Source: Mesobacillus harenae (GTDB lineage: Bacteria > Bacillota > Bacilli > Bacillales > Cytobacillaceae). From it: a stretch of DNA of 64,000 nt. Position numbers and translations under genes: made by a program. Of the stretch, positions 1-12,457 are shown piece after piece. The stretch's first letter is position 1. Each line of letters starts with the position of its first letter. Below the pieces are notes generated by a model that saw only the letters and a program-made list of their open reading frames with translations, was not told where the DNA came from and did not search any database. The stretch is taken from positions 178,473 through 242,472 of the forward strand of contig NZ_JABUNR010000012.1 of the NCBI RefSeq assembly GCF_013343715.1. Direction: 5' to 3'.

Positions 1-1763
1 AAAGCAGCTAAGCAAAAAGGTTTTGCTGACCGTGTAATAGCTGGGCTATGGAATACAACAGAAGACAAAGTGTATGAATGGCGTTTAGCAGCCGGTTTAA
101 TTCCTGTCTATAAGATGGTTGATACGTGCGCTGCTGAATTCGAGTCTGAAACACCTTATTTTTATGGAACATATGAGGATGAAAACGAATCCGTTGTAAC
201 AGCACGGGAGAGTGTGATTGTCCTTGGTTCAGGACCAATCCGTATCGGGCAGGGGATTGAATTTGATTATGCAACCGTTCATTCTGTCACAGCCATTAAA
301 GAAGCGGGCTACGAGGCAATCATCATTAATAACAATCCTGAAACGGTTTCAACTGATTTCAGTATTTCCGATAAGCTTTACTTTGAGCCATTAACAATTG
401 AGGATGTCATGAGCATTGTTAACCTCGAAAATCCAATTGGAGTGGTCGTTCAGTTTGGCGGGCAAACGGCTATTAATCTAGCTGCTCAATTGGTTGAACG
501 AGGCATTAAAATACTGGGAACTTCACTAGAAGACCTTGACCGTGCAGAAGACAGAGATAAATTCGAACAGGCTCTATCCCGCCTTGAGATTCCGCAGCCA
601 CAAGGAAAGACTGCTTTATCTGTCAATGAAGCTGTGGCAATCGCACGCAATATTGGTTACCCCGTTCTCGTGCGCCCTTCATATGTTCTTGGCGGAAGAG
701 CAATGGAAATTGTTTATAAAGAAGAAGAACTGCTTCTTTACATGAAGAATGCTGTCAAAATTAACCCAGCTCATCCTGTCTTAATTGATCGATACTTAAC
801 AGGAAAAGAAGTAGAGGTAGATGCAATATCTGATGGGGTTGATGTGTTGATCCCTGGCATCATGGAGCATATCGAGCGCGCTGGGGTACACTCTGGAGAT
901 TCGATCGCGGTCTATCCGCCGCAAAGCTTCTCAAACGAAGTAAAGCAAAAACTAATTTCCTATACTGAAAAGCTTGCACGAGGCTTAAACATTCTCGGAC
1001 TTCTAAACATCCAGTATGTCGTTGTAAATGAAGATGTATTTGTTTTGGAAGTTAACCCACGCTCCAGCCGGACAGTCCCGTTTTTAAGTAAAATTACAAA
1101 CGTGCCGATGGCCAAAATTGCAACAAAAGTTATTCTTGGCCAGTCGCTTACTGAACAAGGGTATCAACCAGGGCTTGTTGAAGAGAAGGAAGGTGTATTT
1201 GTAAAGGTTCCGGTCTTTTCATTCGCGAAGCTTCGCCGGGTTGATATAACACTCGGACCTGAAATGAAATCTACCGGAGAGGTAATGGGAAAAGATACGA
1301 CTCTTGAAAAGGCTCTTTACAAGGGGCTAATCGCTTCGGGCATGAAGATTCAGGAGTATGGAACGGTATTGTTGACGGTCGCCGATAAAGATAAGGAAGA
1401 AGCATTGACGCTTGCAAAGCGGTTCGTAAACATTGGATACAGCCTAATGGCTACGAGTGGAACTGCGAAATCATTGAAAGAAGCAGGGGTCCCCGTCCAG
1501 GTGATCGGAAAAATCGGCTCTGAAGGACCTAATTTGTTAGATGTGATTCGCAACGGTCAAGCGCACTTTATCATCAATACCCTTACAAGAGGCAAACAGC
1601 CTGAAAGGGATGGTTTCCGAATTCGCCGAGAATCAGTAGAAAATGGCATACCGTGCCTAACTTCACTAGATACAGCTGAAGCGATATTAAGAGTAATAGA
1701 ATCAATGACTTTTTCTGCAGAGGCTATGGGTCATCCTCTAAAAAGGCCTGAGGAGGCTTTAGT

Positions 1764-1767
<4 letters not shown>
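1..1767 (+). CDS. carB (pyrAB): Carbamoyl-phosphate synthase large subunit, pyrimidine-type (5' end cut off by the window)
   Basis: Makes carbamoyl phosphate from glutamine-derived ammonia, bicarbonate and two ATP, with the small subunit CarA. The reading frame is open from base 1, so only the C-terminal 588 residues are visible of a family length near 1,070. These hold the second ATP-grasp half ([25 protein letters not shown] at bases 1048-1092) and the C-terminal MGS-like regulatory domain, about the last 150 residues. In Bacillus this domain of the pyr-operon enzyme senses UMP and PRPP. The stop overlaps the pyrK start as ATGA, so it is first of the visible pyr genes. The promoter and PyrR attenuators lie upstream, outside the window. 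Confidence 0.97.
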
Positions 1768-4165
<2,398 letters not shown>

Positions 4166-4169
<4 letters not shown>

Positions 4170-4789
4170 AGAAGCTAATAGCATACCGCCTGCTCGAGAT
4201 AGAGGCAGTTGCCCTGAAGCCGAATGATCCGTTCACATGGACTTCAGGAATTAAATCTCCTATATACTGTGATAACCGGTTAACAATGTCATATCCCAGC
4301 GTTCGGAATGAAATTGCTGGTGGCCTTAAGGAACTCATTAACCAGCATTTTTCTGAGGCTGAATTAATTGCAGGAACAGCGACAGCTGGAATACCCCATG
4401 CTGCCTGGGTAAGTGAACGCCTTAATCTTCCAATGTGCTATGTTCGATCCTCTGCAAAAGGTCACGGGAAAGGCAATCAGATTGAGGGAGTAGCGGCACC
4501 AGGGCAGAAAGTCGTAGTCGTGGAAGATTTAATTTCCACAGGGGGAAGTGTTATCACAGCGGTTGAAGCACTTAGGGAGGCAGGCTGTGAAGTATTAGGC
4601 GTTGTTTCAATTTTTACATACGAGCTTGAGAGCGGGACAAAAAGGCTGAGTGAGGCAGGCATTAGAACGGTTAGTTTGACCGACTTTTCAACACTTGCTG
4701 AAGCAGCAGTAGAAAAAGAATATATCGGTTCAATCGAAAAAGCAAAGCTGATGGAATGGAAATCCAACCCGCTGGTGTGGGGAAATTAG
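4166..4789 (+). CDS. pyrE: Orotate phosphoribosyltransferase
   Basis: Transfers the phosphoribosyl group of PRPP to orotate, giving OMP, the substrate of PyrF. It has 207 residues. The PRPP-binding signature [15 protein letters not shown] has its acidic pair at residues 120-121. The mobile loop [14 protein letters not shown] lies about 20 residues earlier. The ATG at 4166 was chosen because GGAAGGAG sits 7-8 bases upstream and the protein start [12 protein letters not shown] matches the family. It is the last gene of the operon and is followed by a strong hairpin terminator shared with rqcH. In B. subtilis a sulfate-assimilation cluster follows pyrE; it is absent here. Confidence 0.96.
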
Positions 4790-4861
4790 TTGCGTTTAGT
4801 CAAATCTTCACTGCTTTAAAACCAATAGGACAGTAATTAGTCAATATTTTTGGCAAAAACA

Positions 4862-4918
4862 AAAAAAGAGGCTGACTCAAAAGGTCATGGATCATGACAC
4901 TTTTTGAGTCAGCCTTTT
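4862..4918. terminator. Bidirectional terminator between pyrE and rqcH
   Basis: Long inverted repeat with arms AGGCTGACTCAAAA (4869-4882) and TTTTGAGTCAGCCT (4902-4915). An inner GTCATG/CATGAC stem continues the hairpin. There is an A-run on the left and a short T-run on the right, so it can stop transcripts from both sides. The right end reaches into the rqcH stop codon (4917-4919). Confidence 0.85.
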
Positions 4919-6629
4919 AATCTCCCTTTAGGCTTAGAACGGTTTCTTCATCAGGAGTTATATAAACTGTTTGCTGGTTGTCATAAATGACGAAACCGGG
5001 CTTTGCTCCAGCTGGTTTTTTAACATGCCGGACCTTCGTATAATCTACAGGTACGGAACCGGAATTTCTGGCTTTGCTAAAATAGGCTGCAAGTGATGCT
5101 GCTTCAAGAATTGTGGTTTCATCGGGATTTGAATCTCGAATCACAACATGAGAACCAGGTATATCCTTCGTATGCAGCCAGATATCATCCCTGCTGGCAG
5201 CCTTATTTGTTAAATAGTCATTTTGCTTATTATTTTTTCCGACAAGAATATCAATCCCAGTGGAAGACCGGTACTTCTCCAGAACTGGTTTGGTTGGTTT
5301 AGCTGGTTTCTTGGACCGTTTTTTACGCTCTCTTAGATATTTTCCTTCGATAAGCTCTTCACGAATTTCCTCAATATCCTGTGGTGCAGCAGATTCGAGC
5401 TGCTGCAATAAAGATTCAAAGTAAGCAACCTCTTCCCTTGCCTGCTGGATCTGCTCTGTTACAATAATTAACGCCTTTTTACTTTTTTGGTATCTGGAAA
5501 AATACTTCTGGGCATTGCCAGACGGGCTTTTTTGAGGATCCAGTGGGATTTTAATTGAAGCCCCTGACTCATCATAATAATTAACCACTTCGATTTCCTT
5601 CATCCCTCTATTAACGGCGAATAAATTTGCTGTTAATAGTTCCCCAAATAGCTGAAATCTTTCAGCATTTCTTGCTTCCTCTAATGTATCCTCAAGCTTT
5701 GATATTTTTTTAACATTTTTGTCTCGTTCATTTTGAATAAACCTCTCAAGATCATGAGATTGCTGTTTAACACGATCGCGTTCGGCTTTTCCGAAATAAA
5801 ATCGGTCAAGCATAAGGCTAAGAGATTCGAATGATTTTACAGAACCTTTAAGATGCTCAAGCGGCAGCATGTAAAAGGACTCTTTGTTGGAACCCAATGT
5901 AATGGATGGGTTTGTCTGATGCTTACTTAGTTCGTTCAGAATTCCCTGGAACGTTTTCGGAAGAGTCATTCTGTTGGCAATGCCGCTTCGGTGGACAATT
6001 TCTTTTGCTAAAAGAGGTGAAATTCCTGCAAACTGCTGGACGAGCTGTTTGTCCAGTTTTCCTGCATTAAAATCTATTTTTTGCAAAACGTCCTGCTCTC
6101 CGGCTTCATAAGGGTTCATCTTGTCCTGCTGCGGAGGCAAAATATACTCCTGGCCAGGGAGGATGGCGCGATGGGTATTAACAGCAAATGAGACATGCTT
6201 AATGCTGTCAAGAATCATATTCCGCTGTTTATCAATCAAAATGATGTTACTGTGCCTTCCCATAATTTCGATATTCAATTGTTTATAGGAGAGGTCGCCG
6301 AGCTCATTCCGGCCTTTGACTTCTAACACAATGATTCTATCCATGCCAACCTGATAAATATCTTCAAGTATGTAGCCTTCAAGGTGCTTTCTCATCAGCA
6401 TACAGAACATTGGCGGTTCGCTCGGGTTCCCGTACGATTCATTGGTCAGCTGAACTCGTGCATAGCTCGGATGTACAGAAAGGAGCAGCTTATGGTTTTC
6501 CCCGTTTGCGCGGACAATCAGGATAATTTCATTTTTATAGGGCTGATGAACTTTGCTTATTCTTCCGCCTTTTAACTTCGTTAATAATTCATAGGTCATC
6601 TCTCTTGTAAATAAACCATCAAATGACAT
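4917..6629 (-). CDS. rqcH: Ribosome quality control protein RqcH (NEMF/Rqc2 family; formerly fibronectin-binding protein YloA)
   Basis: Binds stalled 50S-nascent chain complexes and recruits tRNA-Ala to add C-terminal alanine tails that mark the chain for degradation. It has 570 residues: N-terminal NFACT-N domain, a coiled-coil middle (about 280-440, rich in E, K and Q) and a C-terminal NFACT-R domain (about 450-560). The Asp97-Arg98 pair needed for tRNA recognition in B. subtilis RqcH is at exactly these positions ([12 protein letters not shown]). It is a lone minus-strand gene converging on pyrE. Its upstream side faces the repeat block that separates it from the divergent yloB. Confidence 0.95.
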   Translation of the reverse strand: MSFDGLFTREMTYELLTKLKGGRISKVHQPYKNEIILIVRANGENHKLLLSVHPSYARVQLTNESYGNPSEPPMFCMLMRKHLEGYILEDIYQVGMDRIIVLEVKGRNELGDLSYKQLNIEIMGRHSNIILIDKQRNMILDSIKHVSFAVNTHRAILPGQEYILPPQQDKMNPYEAGEQDVLQKIDFNAGKLDKQLVQQFAGISPLLAKEIVHRSGIANRMTLPKTFQGILNELSKHQTNPSITLGSNKESFYMLPLEHLKGSVKSFESLSLMLDRFYFGKAERDRVKQQSHDLERFIQNERDKNVKKISKLEDTLEEARNAERFQLFGELLTANLFAVNRGMKEIEVVNYYDESGASIKIPLDPQKSPSGNAQKYFSRYQKSKKALIIVTEQIQQAREEVAYFESLLQQLESAAPQDIEEIREELIEGKYLRERKKRSKKPAKPTKPVLEKYRSSTGIDILVGKNNKQNDYLTNKAASRDDIWLHTKDIPGSHVVIRDSNPDETTILEAASLAAYFSKARNSGSVPVDYTKVRHVKKPAGAKPGFVIYDNQQTVYITPDEETVLSLKGD

Positions 6630-6720
6630 TTAGGACTCACCTTTTTCTTAATTATTTATAGGGGGTTTGCTTAGTAAGCAGTATTTTTTGAGAAAAAGCG
6701 CTTCTTTGGCCGGAATTTCT

Positions 6721-6775
6721 GACGGACAGGATGTCCTAATGCCGACGTTGCCACAGGATGTGGCGTTCTAGTCAG
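6721..6775 (-). repeat. Repeat module M3, copy in block R1 (nested in M2)
   Basis: A 55-nt variant of the 58-nt unit. On the plus strand it shows two hairpins, GGACAGGATGTCC (6724-6736) and GCCACAGGATGTGGC (6750-6764), both with loop AGGAT. It splits an M2 copy at the position reading CTGG^AG on the minus strand. An uninterrupted M2 lies 300 bases away for comparison. Confidence 0.8.
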
Positions 6776-6888
6776 CCAGTTTCTGCGTTTCTGTTCACTA
6801 AGGAATAGCTTCTGAGAGTAATCCTCGCAGAAACAAGCTGTGCTTGTTTCGAGTCGGCTTTGCTTTTCTTTGTCCAGCTCCAAAGCCA

Positions 6889-6968
6889 AGCCCCTCGAGG
6901 CGCTTCGGTCCTGATGATGAAGTCAAAGAGCGACTTCACCCTCAGGCCCTCCACCGCTTTTCGGGGCT
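6889..6968 (-). repeat. Repeat module M1, first copy in block R1
   Basis: An 80-nt unit closed by AGCCCC (6889-6894) and GGGGCT (6963-6968). The inner hairpin is GATGAAGTC (6916-6924) and GACTTCACC (6932-6940) around a 7-nt loop. Orientation is opposite to the copies at 44417 and 57722. Confidence 0.85.
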
Positions 6969-7000
6969 GAACTGGCTTTTCCGCTTTTCTGTCTAGCTGC

Positions 7001-7085
7001 GCCTCCTAGAAACTCTGAAACTTCGACTCCTCCTGCAGAAGCAAAGACCGCTTCTTGGTCGGATTCTCCAGTTTCTGCGTTTCTG
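7001..7085 (-). repeat. Repeat module M2, uninterrupted copy in block R1
   Basis: About 85 nt. On the minus strand it begins with a GAAAC-containing arm and ends GAGTTTCTAGGAGG. An inner stem pairs GAAGC with GCTTC. The CTGG^AG site is intact here, whereas the neighbouring copy has M3 in it. The upper stem is degenerate compared with the copies in the other blocks. Confidence 0.75.
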
Positions 7086-7125
7086 TTCAGTCGGCTCCGC
7101 TTTTCTTTGTCCAGCTCCAAAGCCA

Positions 7126-7205
7126 AGCCCCTCGAGGCGCTTCGGTCCTGATGATGAAGTCAAAGAGCGACTTCACCCTCAGGCCCTCCACCGCTTTTCG
7201 GGGCT
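7126..7205 (-). repeat. Repeat module M1, second copy in block R1
   Basis: Identical 80-nt copy of the module at 6889-6968, displaced by 237 bases. It has the same AGCCCC/GGGGCT closing stem and the same inner GATGAAGTC hairpin. Confidence 0.85.
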
Positions 7206-7315
7206 GTACTGGCTTTTCCGCTTTTCTAGTTTATCATAGCATTTTTTTGGACATGTCTGAATAAGCTTTCTTTAGGTGAGGACAACTCTTGTTCAAAACA
7301 AAAGGAGGAAGTGAG

Positions 7316-7327
7316 ATGGCCGGATGA
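7316..7327 (+). other. Three-codon minimal ORF overlapping the yloB start
   Basis: ATG GCC GGA TGA sits 7 bases after a strong GGAGG (7303-7308). Its stop overlaps the yloB ATG at 7324 as ATGA. The yloB start itself is about 15 bases from the same ribosome-binding site, further than usual. Translational coupling through this mini-ORF is my inference; a sequencing error is the alternative. Confidence 0.4.
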
Positions 7328-10002
7328 AGTTTCATGAAATGAGAGAAAAAGATGTAGAAAAGGCCTTAGGTACAGATTTATCAGCAGGATTAAAGGAAGC
7401 AGAAGTGAAAAGCCGCAAAAATCAGCATGGTTATAATGAGCTACAGGAAGGAGAAAAGCAGTCCGCTTTACTCTTATTTTTTAGCCAATTTAAAGACTTT
7501 ATGGTCCTTGTCCTGTTAGCGGCTACTTTAATATCCGGTCTTCTTGGTGAAGTAATTGATGCGGTTGCGATTATCGCTATTGTGATTGTCAACGGGGTCC
7601 TTGGATTTTTCCAGGAAAGAAAGGCAGAAAAATCGCTGGATGCTCTAAAAGAGCTGTCTGCTCCTCAGGTTAATGTGTTGAGGGATGGAAATTGGACTAA
7701 GATACCCTCAAAAGAAATTGTTCCAGGCGATATTCTGAAGTTTACTAATGGAGACCGTATCGGAGCAGATGTTAGATTAATAGAAACAAACAGCCTTGAA
7801 ATTGAAGAATCAGCTTTAACTGGTGAATCCCTACCGGTTCAAAAGTTTACTGAGCCTCTTGAAATGCAAAGTCCCGGAATAGGGGACATGGAAAACATGG
7901 CCTTTATGGGAACGATGGTCACAAGAGGAAGCGGAACGGGAGTCGTGGTGGCAACAGGGATGAAAACTGCCATGGGCCAAATTGCAGATTTGCTGCAAAA
8001 TGCTCAAACGACAGAAACCCCTCTGCAGCGAAGGCTTGAACAATTAGGTAAAATTTTGATTTCTGCAGCCCTGCTATTAACCTTGTTAGTTGTTTTAGTA
8101 GGGATTCTTCAGGGCCATGATTTATATACTATGTTCCTAGCAGGAGTCTCGCTTGCTGTAGCAGCGATACCTGAAGGTTTGCCTGCTATTGTAACGGTAG
8201 GACTTTCCTTAGGAGTACAAAGAATGATCAGGCAGAATGCTATTGTCAGAAAGCTGCCTGCAGTGGAAACACTCGGATGCGCTTCAGTCATTTGCTCAGA
8301 CAAAACAGGTACTTTGACACAGAATAAAATGACGGTTACTCACCTTTGGAGCGGAGGGAAAGTATGGTCTGTAAGCGGCGGAGGCTATGAACCAGAAGGA
8401 AACTTCTATTCTGGGGGAGAGATGGTCCAGCCGGCTAGTGAAAAAGCTCTGCAGCAATTGTTGTCGTTTGGAATGCTTTGTAATCATTCAGCCATTTCCT
8501 ATAAAAATAAAGAGTATGTCATTAACGGGGACCCTACAGAAGGAGCTTTGCTTGTAGCTGCTATGAAGGCTGGGTACAGCCGTGATGCTCTAACAAACCA
8601 ATTTACGATTGTTAAAGAGTTTCCTTTTGATTCTGGACGAAAAATGATGAGCATTATTGTGAAGGATGAAGGCGGAAGACAGTTTGTTGTTACAAAGGGT
8701 GCACCTGATGTACTAACTGGTGTGAGTAAATCAATCCTTTGGGATGGCAGACAAGCGCAGTTTTCAACCAAATTAAGAGATGACGTTCAGGGGGCAATCG
8801 AGCAACTGGCATCCGAAGCACTCCGGACAATTGCAATTGCGTTTAAGCCAATCCCTTCTGGAACAATCATTCTTCAAGAGCAAGAAGCCGAGAAAGATTT
8901 AATCTTTATCGGTCTGCAAGGAATGATCGATCCTCCTCGGCCAGAAGCGAAAACAGCTGTAAAAGAATGCCGGGAAGCTGGAATTAAAACGGTTATGATT
9001 ACAGGCGACCATTTAATCACAGCAAAGGCAATTGCCGGCCAACTTGGTATTTATACAAAAGATAGTAAAGTGCTGGACGGAAACACCTTATCAAAAATGT
9101 CAGTCGAAGAACTTGAAGATATCGTCGATGATGTTTCTGTATTTGCCAGGGTATCACCAGAGCATAAATTAAAGATCGTTCAAGCGCTTCAGAATAAAGG
9201 TCATATTGTCGCTATGACTGGAGATGGTGTTAATGATGCACCGGCAATAAAAGCGGCCGATATTGGTATAGCAATGGGGATTACGGGTACAGATGTTGCA
9301 AAGGAAGCTTCTTCCTTGGTCCTGCTTGATGATAATTTTGCAACCATTAAAGCAGCAATTAAAGAAGGCCGAAATATATATGAAAATATTAGAAAGTTTA
9401 TCCGATATTTGCTTGCTTCAAATGTCGGAGAAATCTTAGTGATGCTGTTTGCCATGATTCTTGCCCTGCCGCTCCCCCTAGTTCCAATCCAGATTTTATG
9501 GGTAAACCTTGTCACTGACGGGCTGCCGGCGATGGCCTTAGGACTGGATAAGCCTGAGGATGATGTTATGAAAAGAGCTCCGAGAAGTCCGAAAGAAGGA
9601 GTTTTTTCGAGAGGACTTGGCTGGAAGGTTATTTCCAGGGGCTTTCTAATTGGATTAGCTACCTTAATTGCGTTCATGACCGTGTATTATCGTAATCCTG
9701 ATGATCTTGCCTATGCCCAAACAATTGCATTTGCAACGCTCGTATTGGCGCAGCTCATCCACGTGTTTGACTGCAGAAGTGAAAAATCGGTATTTGCTAG
9801 AAACCCGTTTGGAAACAAGTATCTAGTATGGGCTGTTATATCCTCGCTAATACTCATGCTGGTTGTTATTTATTTTCCGCCGCTGCAGCCAGTTTTCCAT
9901 ACGGTTGCCATCCTTCCTGTAGATTGGTTTTTAATAACAGGAATGGCCTCAATTCCTACTTTTTTACTAGCAGGGTCATTTTTGGCAAGAAAATCAAAAT
10001 AA
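7324..10002 (+). CDS. yloB: Calcium-transporting P-type ATPase (YloB)
   Basis: P2A-type cation ATPase in the cytoplasmic membrane, expected to export Ca2+ at the cost of ATP. It has 892 residues. In order: N-terminal cation-ATPase domain, actuator motif ALTGESLPV, membrane motif AIPEGLPAIV with the ion-binding Glu, phosphorylation site DKTGTLTQ (Asp326), the nucleotide domain, hinge TGDGVNDAPA, and a six-helix C-terminal membrane half. The start MKFHEM matches the B. subtilis protein as I recall it, supporting ATG 7324 despite the long spacing from GGAGG at 7303-7308. YloB is linked to calcium handling in sporulation and germination in B. subtilis. Confidence 0.95.
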   Translation: MKFHEMREKDVEKALGTDLSAGLKEAEVKSRKNQHGYNELQEGEKQSALLLFFSQFKDFMVLVLLAATLISGLLGEVIDAVAIIAIVIVNGVLGFFQERKAEKSLDALKELSAPQVNVLRDGNWTKIPSKEIVPGDILKFTNGDRIGADVRLIETNSLEIEESALTGESLPVQKFTEPLEMQSPGIGDMENMAFMGTMVTRGSGTGVVVATGMKTAMGQIADLLQNAQTTETPLQRRLEQLGKILISAALLLTLLVVLVGILQGHDLYTMFLAGVSLAVAAIPEGLPAIVTVGLSLGVQRMIRQNAIVRKLPAVETLGCASVICSDKTGTLTQNKMTVTHLWSGGKVWSVSGGGYEPEGNFYSGGEMVQPASEKALQQLLSFGMLCNHSAISYKNKEYVINGDPTEGALLVAAMKAGYSRDALTNQFTIVKEFPFDSGRKMMSIIVKDEGGRQFVVTKGAPDVLTGVSKSILWDGRQAQFSTKLRDDVQGAIEQLASEALRTIAIAFKPIPSGTIILQEQEAEKDLIFIGLQGMIDPPRPEAKTAVKECREAGIKTVMITGDHLITAKAIAGQLGIYTKDSKVLDGNTLSKMSVEELEDIVDDVSVFARVSPEHKLKIVQALQNKGHIVAMTGDGVNDAPAIKAADIGIAMGITGTDVAKEASSLVLLDDNFATIKAAIKEGRNIYENIRKFIRYLLASNVGEILVMLFAMILALPLPLVPIQILWVNLVTDGLPAMALGLDKPEDDVMKRAPRSPKEGVFSRGLGWKVISRGFLIGLATLIAFMTVYYRNPDDLAYAQTIAFATLVLAQLIHVFDCRSEKSVFARNPFGNKYLVWAVISSLILMLVVIYFPPLQPVFHTVAILPVDWFLITGMASIPTFLLAGSFLARKSK

Positions 10003-10019
10003 AATATGATATAATCCAA

Positions 10020-10052
10020 AAGGTAATAGAGAAGTCTCTATTACCTTCTTTA
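10020..10052 (+). terminator. Terminator after yloB
   Basis: Perfect 13-bp stem AAGGTAATAGAGA (10020-10032) and TCTCTATTACCTT (10035-10047), followed by CTTTATTT. It lies 18 bases past the yloB stop. Confidence 0.75.
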
Positions 10053-10202
10053 TTTGAATAGATATCTCCAGATGGCCGGGATTAGCATAGTTAAAAAGTG
10101 CACAAACTACTTTCCATCTATATAATGTGTAGGTAGTAAGGGTTTGTACATTATAAACATCAATGCGATTTTCGACTTTCTTAAGAATGGGATGTGTCAT
10201 AT

Positions 10203-11078
10203 ATGATCGTCAGTATGACTGGATTTGGAAGAAGCAAAGCTGAATCTGAGCGGTTTTCTGTGACCGTTGAGGTAAAAACAGTAAATCATCGCTTTTGTGA
10301 ATATCATATTCGTATGCCCCGTCAGCTTCTGAAAATGGAAGATAAGGTAAAAAAAAAGCTTGGGGAATTTATCAATAGAGGCAGAGCAGAGGTCTTCGTG
10401 ACACTAGAAGGGGAAGGAATTGTCAACCGGAGTGTCAACATCGATTGGAGTCTGCTAGATGAATATTATCAATACATAGCGAAGATAAAAGAGAAGTATG
10501 ACTTATCTGGAGAAGTCTCAATCCGGGAGCTTATCAGCGGCGAAGGAATTATCACGATCGAAGAAAATGAAGCAGGGAATGAAGAACTTTCTATCCTCCT
10601 GCTTTCAGCCGTGGAAGATGCCGCGTCGCAGCTGCAGCAGATGCGTGTCATTGAGGGAGAAGCACTTGAAAAGGATGTTTCAGGACAAATAAATCTGCTT
10701 AGTAATCATATAGATAAGCTTAAAGATCTTGCCCCTCTTGTAATCGAACAATATCAAACAAGGCTGGAGAAACGAATGTCAGAGTTTTTGAACGGCCATT
10801 TGGACGAAGCTCGTATCTTAGCGGAAGTAGCTATTTTTGCAGAAAAAGCTGATATAAATGAAGAGCTGATCAGACTCTCCAGCCACATTGGCCAGTTTCT
10901 AAAAACACTTCAGAAAGAGGAGCCGGTTGGACGAAAGCTCGATTTCCTTCTTCAGGAAATGAACAGAGAAGTGAATACGATCGGTTCAAAAGCCAATGAT
11001 TCGGCCATTGCTAGTGGGGTAGTGGAAATGAAAAGCACGATTGAAAAAGTAAAAGAGCAGGTCCAGAATATCGAATAA
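10203..11078 (+). CDS. yloC: YicC/YloC family endoribonuclease
   Basis: Member of the YicC family, shown in E. coli to be an endoribonuclease acting on small RNAs; its role in Bacillus is not settled. It has 291 residues, equal to B. subtilis YloC as I recall it. It starts with the family hallmark MIVSMTGFGRS, has a coiled central part and ends with the conserved C-terminal region containing GRKLDFLLQEMNREVNTIGSK. The ATG at 10203 was chosen for the family start; a GTG at 10194 is in frame, and the ribosome-binding site is weak for both. It heads the group yloC-remA-gmk-rpoZ. Confidence 0.9.
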   Translation: MIVSMTGFGRSKAESERFSVTVEVKTVNHRFCEYHIRMPRQLLKMEDKVKKKLGEFINRGRAEVFVTLEGEGIVNRSVNIDWSLLDEYYQYIAKIKEKYDLSGEVSIRELISGEGIITIEENEAGNEELSILLLSAVEDAASQLQQMRVIEGEALEKDVSGQINLLSNHIDKLKDLAPLVIEQYQTRLEKRMSEFLNGHLDEARILAEVAIFAEKADINEELIRLSSHIGQFLKTLQKEEPVGRKLDFLLQEMNREVNTIGSKANDSAIASGVVEMKSTIEKVKEQVQNIE

Positions 11079-11135
11079 CCGTTTAGAAAGCCGCTGATTC
11101 GGCAAAAATAAATAACTGATGATCGGGGGACCATC

Positions 11136-11399
11136 ATGGCCATAAAGTTAATTAATATCGGCTTTGGAAACATTGTTTCCGCTAACCGTATTATCTCAAT
11201 TGTAAGTCCTGAATCTGCTCCAATTAAAAGAATTATTCAAGATGCCCGGGACAGAGGTTCACTAATTGATGCCACTTATGGAAGAAGAACACGTGCTGTC
11301 ATTGTAATGGACAGTGACCATGTAATTCTTTCGGCAGTCCAGCCGGAAACAGTAGCTGCCCGATTAAATGACCGTGACGAAATAATGGATGAAGGGTAG
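11136..11399 (+). CDS. remA: Extracellular matrix regulator RemA
   Basis: Small DNA-binding protein of 87 residues. In B. subtilis it activates the biofilm matrix operons (eps, tapA) and osmoprotectant genes, binding DNA as a ring-like oligomer. The sequence [20 protein letters not shown] and the central [14 protein letters not shown] are highly characteristic. The ribosome-binding site GGGGGA precedes the ATG. It lies between yloC and gmk, the standard position in Bacillaceae. Confidence 0.95.
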   Translation: MAIKLINIGFGNIVSANRIISIVSPESAPIKRIIQDARDRGSLIDATYGRRTRAVIVMDSDHVILSAVQPETVAARLNDRDEIMDEG

Positions 11400-12026
<627 letters not shown>

Positions 12027-12027
12027 T

Positions 12028-12243
12028 TTGCTAAATCCCTCAATCGATTCATTATTAACTAAGATTGATTCAAAGTACTCATTAGTATCTGTTGCCGCTA
12101 AACGGGCACGGAGCATGCAGGTTACGTTTAACCCAAGGTTGGATAAGTACGTTTCCCATAAATACGTCGGTAAAGCACTTGAAGAAATCAATGCTGAACG
12201 TTTGCATTACCGTCTTGCACCAAGCCTTGAAGGCGAGGAGTAA
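12028..12243 (+). CDS. rpoZ: RNA polymerase omega subunit
   Basis: Small subunit that helps fold and assemble the beta' subunit. It has 71 residues, starting at TTG (12028) with GGAGG at 12014-12018, nine bases upstream. The protein start [17 protein letters not shown] matches the family. An open frame continues upstream into gmk, but that extension is antiphase coding and has no counterpart in omega. A terminator follows at 12287. Confidence 0.94.
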   Translation: MLNPSIDSLLTKIDSKYSLVSVAAKRARSMQVTFNPRLDKYVSHKYVGKALEEINAERLHYRLAPSLEGEE

Positions 12244-12286
12244 AATTAAGTAAAAAGCCATTCTGGCGGTCATAATTTTTATGATG

Positions 12287-12326
12287 AAATAACAACCTTT
12301 CTATAAGGTTGTTATTTTTATTTTTC
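12287..12326 (+). terminator. Terminator after rpoZ
   Basis: Stem AAATAACAACCTT (12287-12299) and AAGGTTGTTATTT (12305-12317), then a T-rich tail. It separates gmk-rpoZ from coaBC. Confidence 0.85.
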
Positions 12327-12457
12327 TTGAAACAATAGAAAACAATAAAATAATTGGCGCTAGAAATAATAAATCGATGCCGAAATAGATGAAAAAAAGC
12401 GGCCGTTCTTGCATAATGAAGAAGAAAGCCATTGAACAACAAACGGGGGTTCATGCC

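Larger units (their letters stand above)
6694..7227. repeat. Modular palindromic repeat block R1 between rqcH and yloB
   Basis: This non-coding stretch fills most of the 694-base gap between divergent genes. Read on the minus strand it holds M1 (7126-7205), M2 (7001-7085), a second M1 (6889-6968), a 9-bp hairpin (6830-6850) and a partial M2 (about 6695-6800) split by M3 (6721-6775). A 129-base segment is directly duplicated: 6862-6990 against 7099-7227, offset 237, with one mismatch (6970/7207). Short open frames on both strands are compositionally odd and differ between copies; I do not call them genes. Promoters of rqcH and yloB must lie in the remaining flanks, but I see no clear consensus. 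Confidence 0.85.

Noticed and set aside
9201..9677. 158-codon open frame antisense to yloB
   Set aside because: Lies opposite conserved P-type ATPase membrane and hinge motifs; no sign of independent coding.
9982..10015. TTGGCA and TGATATAAT at the end of yloB as a promoter for yloC
   Set aside because: Spacing is 22 bases, and the predicted start would fall in the terminator hairpin at 10020-10047.
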